This document shows, piece by piece, positions 16,286 to 22,680 of a DNA stretch of 64,000 nt. Below the pieces are notes generated by a model. That model was not told the origin of the DNA. It searched no databases and saw only the letters and a program-made list of their open reading frames with translations. A program made the translations under genes and the position numbers. This DNA comes from Dehalobacter sp. 12DCB1 (GTDB lineage Bacteria > Bacillota > Desulfitobacteriia > Desulfitobacteriales > Syntrophobotulaceae), in NCBI RefSeq assembly GCF_004343605.1, contig NZ_POSF01000005.1, forward strand, positions 36,669 to 100,668. The letters are read 5' to 3'. The first letter of the stretch is position 1, and each line of letters starts with the position of its first letter.

Positions 16286-18112
16286 ATGGCAAGTAAAGCA
16301 AAGACCCAAACCGCCGTGCAAACGGATGTCCATATTCAAAAATTTTTGGACATGATCTCGCCCTCTATAATTAAATTCAACACCGACCACTTTATCTGCG
16401 GCAACACATTTCGGTGTGTTTGGGCACTTCGTGAATATCCGACCTCCACCGACGAGCAGGCGATTCTGCGGCATCTCGGAGAAAAGGACGGCATCACCCT
16501 GCGCATCTACACCCGGCAGGTGACGGCAACCGAGGAAAGAAAGATCATTCATAACGCCGCCAACAAAAACCGCATGAGCAGGAGCAGTACCTCCGACCTC
16601 CAACAGACCGTCACAGCGGAAAGCAACCTACAGGACGTGGTAACGCTGGTGTCCTCCATGCACCGGAACCGTGAGCCGCTCTTGCACTGCGCTGTCTACA
16701 TTGAATTAACCGCCCACGACCCGGACAGCCTGAAGCTCCTCCAGACCGACGTGTTGACCGAGCTGGTGCGCTCGAAGCTCAACGTGGACCGCCTTCTACT
16801 CCGCCAACAGGAGGGCTTTCTGGCGGTCGGCCCGGCAGGGCGCAATGTGTTCGGCAGCCAGTTTGAGCGCGTTCTGCCCGCCAGCTCCGTCGCCAACCTT
16901 TACCCCTTCAACTACAGTGGAAAAACGGACGCTCACGGTTTCTATCTTGGGCGGGATAAATTCGGGAGCAACATCATCGTCGATTTTGATCAACGCGACG
17001 ATGACAAAACCAACGCCAACATCCTCATCCTGGGCAACAGCGGTCAGGGCAAGAGCTATCTCCTGAAGTTGATCCTCTGCAACATCCTCGAATCCGGCAA
17101 GAACGTGATCTGCCTTGATCCCGAGCATGAATATGTCGATCTGGCCGAAAATTTTGGCTGCTTCGTGGACCTGATGAATGGTGAGTACCAGATCAACCCG
17201 CTCGAGCCGAAAACATGGGACGAGGGCGGCGACTCCGGCGACGGAGACGCGCCGCTGACCTTCCGGCAGCGCACCAAGCTCAGCCAGCACATCTCCTTCT
17301 TAAAAGACTTTTTCCGCTGTTACAAGGATTTTTCCGACCGCCACATCGACGTGATCGAAATCATGCTGGGCAAACTTTATGAAAAATGGAACATCGGCGA
17401 CCACACGGATTTCGGTAAGCTGTCCGCGGAACAGTATCCCATCCTCTCCGACCTGTACGCGCTGATCGAGGACGAGTATAAAAACTATGACAGAGAAAAA
17501 CACCAGCTCTACACACAAGAGCTCTTGCAGGACATCCTGCTGGGGCTGCACTCCATGTGCGTCGGCGCCGAATCAAAATTCTTCAACGGGCATACCAACG
17601 TGACCTCAAGCCGCTTCGTGGTCTTTGGCGTCAAGGGACTCCTTCAGGCCAGCCGCAACGTGAAGAACGCTCTGCTTTTCAACGTGTTATCCTTCATGTC
17701 GGATAAGCTGCTCACAGAGGGCAACACCGCTGCCAGCATTGATGAGCTTTACCTCTTTTTGACCAACCTCACGGCCATCGAATATATCAGGAACGCCATG
17801 AAGCGTGTGCGAAAAAAGGAATCGGCGGTAATTCTGGCCAGTCAGAATCTTGAGGATTTCAATATCGAGGGTATCAGAGAGCTGACAAAACCCCTGTTTT
17901 CCATCCCAACGCACGCATTCCTTTTCAACGCCGGCAACATCGACAAGCAGTTTTATATGGATAGCCTACAGCTTGAGGAATCGGAATACAACCTGATCCG
18001 CTTCCCCCAACGCGGTGTCTGCCTGTATAAGTGCGGCAACGAGCGGTACAACCTTGTCGTTCACGCGCCCGAATACAAGGAGAGGCTGTTCGGAAAGGCC
18101 GGTGGGCGGTAA
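16286..18112 (+). CDS. virB4: VirB4-like conjugation ATPase
   Basis: 608 residues. Residues 1-200 form the N-terminal VirB4 domain. The ATPase follows, with Walker A GNSGQGKSYLLK near residue 250, Walker B-like INPLEPK/IDELYLFL region near 485, and SQNLEDF. It powers assembly of the conjugation channel at the inner face of the membrane. The first ~60 codons are the third copy of this 5' end in the window (others at 10481 and 12965). RBS AAAGGAAG precedes ATG 16286. Stop overlaps the next start (TAATG). Length is slightly short of some VirB4 proteins (600-800 residues) but nothing essential is missing. Confidence 0.9.
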   Translation: MASKAKTQTAVQTDVHIQKFLDMISPSIIKFNTDHFICGNTFRCVWALREYPTSTDEQAILRHLGEKDGITLRIYTRQVTATEERKIIHNAANKNRMSRSSTSDLQQTVTAESNLQDVVTLVSSMHRNREPLLHCAVYIELTAHDPDSLKLLQTDVLTELVRSKLNVDRLLLRQQEGFLAVGPAGRNVFGSQFERVLPASSVANLYPFNYSGKTDAHGFYLGRDKFGSNIIVDFDQRDDDKTNANILILGNSGQGKSYLLKLILCNILESGKNVICLDPEHEYVDLAENFGCFVDLMNGEYQINPLEPKTWDEGGDSGDGDAPLTFRQRTKLSQHISFLKDFFRCYKDFSDRHIDVIEIMLGKLYEKWNIGDHTDFGKLSAEQYPILSDLYALIEDEYKNYDREKHQLYTQELLQDILLGLHSMCVGAESKFFNGHTNVTSSRFVVFGVKGLLQASRNVKNALLFNVLSFMSDKLLTEGNTAASIDELYLFLTNLTAIEYIRNAMKRVRKKESAVILASQNLEDFNIEGIRELTKPLFSIPTHAFLFNAGNIDKQFYMDSLQLEESEYNLIRFPQRGVCLYKCGNERYNLVVHAPEYKERLFGKAGGR

Positions 18113-19302
18113 TGGCGGTAATAACCGCGGCGACCGTCGCAAAGGCGGCCGCCGCTATCCTTTCCAATGAGAAAACGCGAAAGGCGGTAGGCTGGATCAT
18201 CGCCGCCATCCTGTCGCCCGTTATTTTAATCATCGTCTTCATCTGCGGATTCATGTCGGGCGGCGCCAACCACAATAACGCCGCCGTGGATCTCTGCTAC
18301 TACGGCGGTATGATCGCCGGAACCGTTCCGGAAGGATACCGGCAGCACATTGAGGATATGCAAGAAAGCTTCGCAATCATCGACAGTGACATCGCAGCCA
18401 TCAGCGCACAAACCGAAAACGGCAACGGCCTTGACTCTCAGCGGGTCAAGGCTGTTTTTTATGCTCTGTTTTTCGGCGCCGAAAACCCCTCTCAAGTCGG
18501 TATCTCAAGGTTTGTAGATTGCTTCGTCACTTATGAAACCCGCACGAACACCTGGACGGATGAGGACGGAGTGGAGCATGAGGATACCTATACGATAGCC
18601 ATACCTATCGCCTCGCTGGATACGGTTTACGCCAACATCTCGGCAGCCATGGGCGTGGAGATCACCGATGCTGACAGGAAGAACGCCGATGCAATCTATG
18701 GGCGGACGAGCAGCGGCGGCGATACGTTCTCCGGCAGCTATGAACGCGGCGGCGACCGGGGCATTGAGCTGGACGTTTCCGCGTTTGTCAATCTGACAGA
18801 AAAAAATAATCAGGATCTGGTGACATATGCAATTCATGCGTGGGAATCCGGATGGGGATATGTTTGGGGCACCTACGGCTCCGTCCTCACGGATTCGCTC
18901 TTTGCGTCTAAGCTGGAGCAATACCCTGACGGCGTGGGAAACTACGAGGACTTCATCCGGGAAAATTGGCTGGACGGCAGAACGACCGACTGCGTCGGAC
19001 TCATCAAGGGTTACGGTTGGTTAGATCCCGAAACCCTCACCATTGACTACGGAACAAACGGGATGCCCGACATCGGTGCGGATTCCATGTACGAAAACGC
19101 CACTGTAAAAGGCGATATCTCTACCATGCCGGATACCCCCGGACTTGCCGTATGGCACAGCGGTCATATCGGCGTCTATATCGGGAACGGCGAGGTGATC
19201 GAGGCGATGGGTACCAAGTACGGCGTGGTTAAAACCCAGCTTGCAGACCGCAACTGGACGGCATGGCTGGAGATACCGTATATCAGCTATCTCACAGATT
19301 AG
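18112..19302 (+). CDS. NlpC/P60 cell-wall hydrolase of the conjugation apparatus
   Basis: 396 residues, starting ATG 18112 coupled to virB4. A transmembrane helix (about 28-47) follows a Lys/Arg/Ala-rich start, then an extracellular middle region. The C-terminal NlpC/P60 domain has the catalytic Cys in TTDCVGLIKGYG (~res. 291) and the His in WHSGHIGVYIGNGEVIEAMG (~348). It resembles VirB1-type enzymes of Gram-positive systems, opening peptidoglycan for the channel. The middle region (AYISAAMG...SGSYERGG) may be a partial lytic transglycosylase-like domain, but I cannot see its catalytic Glu with certainty. Confidence 0.85.
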   Translation: MAVITAATVAKAAAAILSNEKTRKAVGWIIAAILSPVILIIVFICGFMSGGANHNNAAVDLCYYGGMIAGTVPEGYRQHIEDMQESFAIIDSDIAAISAQTENGNGLDSQRVKAVFYALFFGAENPSQVGISRFVDCFVTYETRTNTWTDEDGVEHEDTYTIAIPIASLDTVYANISAAMGVEITDADRKNADAIYGRTSSGGDTFSGSYERGGDRGIELDVSAFVNLTEKNNQDLVTYAIHAWESGWGYVWGTYGSVLTDSLFASKLEQYPDGVGNYEDFIRENWLDGRTTDCVGLIKGYGWLDPETLTIDYGTNGMPDIGADSMYENATVKGDISTMPDTPGLAVWHSGHIGVYIGNGEVIEAMGTKYGVVKTQLADRNWTAWLEIPYISYLTD

Positions 19303-19354
19303 GAGGAACAACCATAATGAGGATCTACAGAAAAAGAACAAGGAGGCCGATGCC

Positions 19355-20236
19355 ATGATCAAACTCGGTGTGGACAACGGAAACTACAACACCAAATCCT
19401 CGGAGGGAATGCTCTACGCCTCCGGTTATACGGTCAGCGATCAGGAATTCATCACGCCGGAGTTGCAGCTCTACTACGAGGGCAATTATTACGCCATTGG
19501 GGAACGCCGTCTGCGTTTCCAACAGGACAAGACCAAAGAGCAGGATACCTTCCTGTTGACACTGCCGGCTATCGCAGAGGCAATAAAAAAAGCCGGTACC
19601 GCCAATGCGGAGATCATCCTCGGCGTGGGGCTGCCCGTTGACAGCTATGGAGTGCAAAAGGATGCGTTCCGCAGATATTTCCTGCGGGATAACATTTCGT
19701 TTCAGTTTGAGGGGATTCCCTATCGCTGCCGGATCGTGGACTGCAAAGTGTTCGCCCAGGGGCACGCGGCGCTGTGCCGGTATTACCCCCGGCTGAAAGA
19801 ATACCAGAGCATCACTCTGGTGGATATCGGCGGGTACACCGTGGATATTCTCACCGTCCATAATTTCCGGCTGGAGCGGTCAAGCTGCGCCAGCCTTCGC
19901 ATGGGAACCATCACCCTCTACAGCCGTATTCAGGACGCACTCAGAAAAAGAGATATTCTCCTGTCGGACGAGCTCGTCACCGACGCCATTCGGGGACACA
20001 TACAGCATACCGATAGCGTGCTGATCCAGACGACGGTGGAGCAGGCCGTCGAGGTTTACTGCAAAGAGCTGTTTAACGCCTTGCGGGAACGCGGCCTGGA
20101 CCTTCGGCTCCCCACGGTATTCTCGGGCGGCGGTGCCGAACTGCTGGAACTCCAGCTGTACGAAGGCGACCTCAACACGGTAGAGGTGCTGAACCGTTTC
20201 GCCAACGCTGACGGATACAAGCTCCTGCTGGGGTGA
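19355..20236 (+). CDS. ParM/Alp-like actin-family ATPase
   Basis: 293 residues from ATG 19355 (RBS AAGGAGGCC). LGVDNGNYNTKS is the phosphate-1 loop, VDIGGYTVDILTV phosphate-2, and SGGGAELL the adenosine motif of the actin/Hsp70 fold. ParM-like proteins polymerise and push replicated DNA apart. Here it would help keep the ICE when it is excised and replicating. The small gene just downstream is the expected partner. Overlapping frame from 19241 is rejected. Confidence 0.85.
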   Translation: MIKLGVDNGNYNTKSSEGMLYASGYTVSDQEFITPELQLYYEGNYYAIGERRLRFQQDKTKEQDTFLLTLPAIAEAIKKAGTANAEIILGVGLPVDSYGVQKDAFRRYFLRDNISFQFEGIPYRCRIVDCKVFAQGHAALCRYYPRLKEYQSITLVDIGGYTVDILTVHNFRLERSSCASLRMGTITLYSRIQDALRKRDILLSDELVTDAIRGHIQHTDSVLIQTTVEQAVEVYCKELFNALRERGLDLRLPTVFSGGGAELLELQLYEGDLNTVEVLNRFANADGYKLLLG

Positions 20237-20240
20237 TCTT

Positions 20241-20516
20241 ATGAGAAAACGATACTATCTTTCGTTTAACATGGACGATCCGCGGCACCGAGAAGCCGAG
20301 GCATTGGTCTCCAGACAGGGTATTCGGCAGCGCACCGATTTTGTGGTTTCCAGCATTTTGATGGCAAATCAGGCAGAGTCTGTGGAGCAAACGGTGCGCC
20401 GGGTGATCAGGGACGAGCTGAGAACGCTTCGTCTGCCCCAGCCGCCGCAGCCGGAACAGGAGGTTCAACTGAGCGATCTCCCGAACAGCCTGATCAATGC
20501 GCTGGAGGATTTGTAA
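20241..20516 (+). CDS. Small partner of the ParM-like ATPase
   Basis: 91 residues, 4 bases after the ParM-like gene. Basic N terminus (MRKRYYLSFNMDDPRHREAE) with the look of a strand-helix-helix DNA-binding unit and a C-terminal acidic tail (ALEDL). This fits a ParR-like adaptor that binds a centromere and the filament end. No centromere-like iterons were found nearby. Confidence 0.55.
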   Translation: MRKRYYLSFNMDDPRHREAEALVSRQGIRQRTDFVVSSILMANQAESVEQTVRRVIRDELRTLRLPQPPQPEQEVQLSDLPNSLINALEDL

Positions 20517-20520
20517 CCAA

Positions 20521-20934
20521 GTGGGTATACTTCACCGCCTCCGCTACACCAAGAGAAGGAAAGTATACCCTGATGGTTCAACTTGGAGTTGGTATGATGG
20601 GAATCTGAATCTGTTTCTTTTCTCTGATATTCGCGCCGCGAAATTAGAAGGTGAGGAAATCAAAGAACAGGAAGATAACAAAACGCGCATACAAAAGGGG
20701 GAATCAAAATGCCGCGCAGTATATATGCCATTACTTCAAATGAAAAGGCCTCGTACTATCAGACGGAGAATGTTGGAAGTCTGCTGCAACTTCTCTCCCT
20801 GCTCAGACAAGTTCACACCGCAAAAGACAGAGTGCCGTCCATTCGCACCGGCAACGCGGAACGTCTGGTGTTGTACTCAAAAAGCATGCTTCCGATTTGT
20901 CCCAGCCCGCATTTGCGGTTGTTTCAGCCGCTAG
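20521..20934 (+). CDS. Doubtful small ORF, possibly a decayed gene
   Basis: Open frame from GTG 20521. The first 60 residues (GILHRLRYTKRRKVYPDG...KLEGEEIKEQEDNK) look protein-like and are basic then acidic. The second half overlaps, in another frame, the well-supported gene at 20709 and is likely meaningless. Perhaps only 20521-20710 was once coding. No RBS is clear. Low support. Confidence 0.2.
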   Translation: MGILHRLRYTKRRKVYPDGSTWSWYDGNLNLFLFSDIRAAKLEGEEIKEQEDNKTRIQKGESKCRAVYMPLLQMKRPRTIRRRMLEVCCNFSPCSDKFTPQKTECRPFAPATRNVWCCTQKACFRFVPARICGCFSR

Positions 20935-21245
20935 AGCCGGAGAAGTATTCGGAACTGCTTCGGCAATTTCCAGAGTGGAATACCGACGACCGCCAGATCA
21001 TTCTTGACTATGACAATAATCATTTTAGTTTTACGGAGTGGGAAGATGATGGGCCGGTAACCATGCACGGTCCGCTGGACGGCGTCGTCGCCGCATATGC
21101 CGGCGCTCTTCGAAAGAAAAGCAGCACTCAGACCTACCTCAACGAAAAAGTGTTCATTGCTGAAATGGACCGTATCTGTGAGATCGGCCCTTTTGAATCT
21201 TTGCAGGGCGACAAACAGGCTTTCGGCATGGACCTGCAGCTTTAA
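20709..21245 (+). CDS. Uncharacterised ICE protein, 178 aa
   Basis: Starts ATG 20709 behind AAAGGGGGAA. N-terminal PRSIYAITSNEKASYYQTENVG, central VLYSKSMLPICPSPHLRLFQ, C-terminal acidic region. No domain recognised. It lies within a run of small same-strand genes between the partition pair and oriT, a zone that in ICEs often holds anti-restriction or maintenance factors. Confidence 0.6.
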   Translation: MPRSIYAITSNEKASYYQTENVGSLLQLLSLLRQVHTAKDRVPSIRTGNAERLVLYSKSMLPICPSPHLRLFQPLEPEKYSELLRQFPEWNTDDRQIILDYDNNHFSFTEWEDDGPVTMHGPLDGVVAAYAGALRKKSSTQTYLNEKVFIAEMDRICEIGPFESLQGDKQAFGMDLQL

Positions 21246-21263
21246 AAAACAAGGAGGATTTAT

Positions 21264-21926
21264 ATGGGCGACAGATCTATAGAGCTATGGCTAAACCAGT
21301 ATCAACTCGAAGCGCTGGAGCGCATCCTTTCGGAACACGGAACGGATACCGAAACGGTCATGCAGGCGCGGCTCTTGGAATTTTACCGGCAGACCGTACC
21401 CGAGCAGGAACGCACGGAAATCAATAATAAGATCGAGGCCGATCGCCTTGCGGCCGAACGGCTGACCCAGGAGATGCGCCATTTTTCGGTGTACCATATT
21501 ACGGAGAACGGCTCCGAGTGTCACTTCGAGTCCGACTATGGTATGGAAATCATGCAGACCGCATGGCAGATGCGAAGGTATCTTCGAGCCGAGTTTGAAA
21601 AGCAGCCTGAAAGCTTCGCCGCTATCTTCGACGATGCGATCCCCATTGATGCTCAGCGATTTGATGAACGCATTGGTGAATTGCTTGATAACAGTAAAAA
21701 TATCGTCGGCGCGTTTGATATCGACTTTGATAAGCAGGAATTTTCCGGCGTCCATCGCTTAGACGGCTGGAAGACTTTTGCGATGAAAGACGTCAGCATC
21801 GCGGCTTATCACGCATACCGCAGCGACTACCGATCAATGAAAGATCGGTGGGAAATCTTCCTTGACCATATCGACGGCAAGGAGCTGACGCATGAGCAAA
21901 GCTCACCGATGCAGACCATGGAATAG
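21264..21926 (+). CDS. Uncharacterised ICE protein, 220 aa
   Basis: RBS AAGGAGGATTT before ATG 21264, 18 bases after the previous gene. Acidic, mostly helical: a first helical domain (LWLNQYQLEALERILSEHG), a middle segment HFSVYHITENGSECHFES, and a C-terminal segment FAMKDVSIAAYHAYRSDYRS followed by HIDGKEL. No catalytic motif seen. It is the last gene before the candidate oriT, so on the model below it would be among the first DNA to enter a recipient. Confidence 0.6.
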   Translation: MGDRSIELWLNQYQLEALERILSEHGTDTETVMQARLLEFYRQTVPEQERTEINNKIEADRLAAERLTQEMRHFSVYHITENGSECHFESDYGMEIMQTAWQMRRYLRAEFEKQPESFAAIFDDAIPIDAQRFDERIGELLDNSKNIVGAFDIDFDKQEFSGVHRLDGWKTFAMKDVSIAAYHAYRSDYRSMKDRWEIFLDHIDGKELTHEQSSPMQTME

Positions 21927-22039
21927 CGAATCTTCGCATCCGTCGCCGCCTGTACCGCCCTGTGAGCGGTTTTATCGGTAAGGGTAAGATAAACAGCCGG
22001 CCCACAGCTTTGACACGCCGTTGCGGAGAGGTGAACCCC

Positions 22040-22091
22040 CCTGTCGAAAAGAGTGCAGGATAAAGGAGCGGAGGCGTGAAGCCTCCGCTCC
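22040..22091 (-). other. Candidate origin of transfer (oriT) with nic site
   Basis: On the minus strand an 11-bp perfect inverted repeat (22065-22075 with 22081-22091) is followed within a few bases by TTTATCCTGCACTC. ATCCTG followed by C is the nic consensus of MobP-type relaxases (RP4, VirD2 borders), and the repeat-then-nic order is the RP4 arrangement. Predicted nick: between complement positions 22056 and 22055. The strand leaving first would run toward lower coordinates, so the mob genes at 22264-25584 would enter last, as usual. Position just upstream of the RHH protein and relaxase supports it. Confidence 0.6.
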
Positions 22092-22098
22092 GAGCCAC

Positions 22099-22123
22099 AA
22101 AGCCCCGCAGTGCGGGGCTTTTT
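22099..22123 (+). terminator. Rho-independent terminator next to oriT
   Basis: 10-bp GC-rich stem (22099-22108 with 22112-22121), AGT loop, T run. It isolates the relaxase operon from upstream transcription. Confidence 0.8.
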
Positions 22124-22263
22124 CGGGGTTTCAGAACCGCAGTCGGTTTCCGGCTTTTCCAACCTGACCAACGCTGGTATTTTTGAAAAAAGCAGACGTG
22201 TAAAGGACTTTCACGCTCTTTTAAGCGCGGTCTATGACCAAATTACGACAGGAGGATATAAAA

Positions 22264-22677
22264 ATGTTCGAGGATATCAAGAGGAAATACACCATTTGGC
22301 TGAAGCCGGAGCTGGTGCATCGGATCGACGCGCTGACCGAGCTGGATAACTGCCAGAGCCGAAGCGAATTTACAGAGAAAGCACTCCGCTATTATATCGG
22401 GCATCTGAACAGCGAGGACACCACGGCCTTTCTTTCCAAGGCGCTCGTTTCCGTGCTGCGGGGCGTCCTGCGCGACGAGTCGAACCGCTTCGCCTCCCTG
22501 CTGTTCAAGCTGGCGGTTGAGGAAGCGATGATGATGAACGTGCTGGCGTCGGGACTGGAGATCAGCGAAGCGGATCTGCGCGCACTCCGCGGACGGTGCG
22601 TCGCAGAGGTGAAGCGCACCAATGGCAAGATCTCTTTCGATGACGCGGTAGACTTCCAGAAAGGCATCGCGGAGTAA
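22264..22677 (+). CDS. Ribbon-helix-helix relaxosome accessory protein
   Basis: 137 residues from ATG 22264 (RBS ACAGGAGG). The start KYTIWLKPELVHRIDALTEL, then SRSEFTEKALRYYIGHL, is a clear ribbon-helix-helix domain (MobC/TraJ-like role). The C-terminal half is helical. It lies between the candidate oriT and the relaxase and probably binds the oriT inverted repeat. It ends 3 bases before the relaxase start. Confidence 0.75.
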   Translation: MFEDIKRKYTIWLKPELVHRIDALTELDNCQSRSEFTEKALRYYIGHLNSEDTTAFLSKALVSVLRGVLRDESNRFASLLFKLAVEEAMMMNVLASGLEISEADLRALRGRCVAEVKRTNGKISFDDAVDFQKGIAE

Positions 22678-22680
22678 ACC

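Noticed and set aside
16103..16603. N-terminal extension of the LysR frame
   Set aside because: It runs antisense into virB4 and lacks an RBS; the HTH start at 16102 is canonical.
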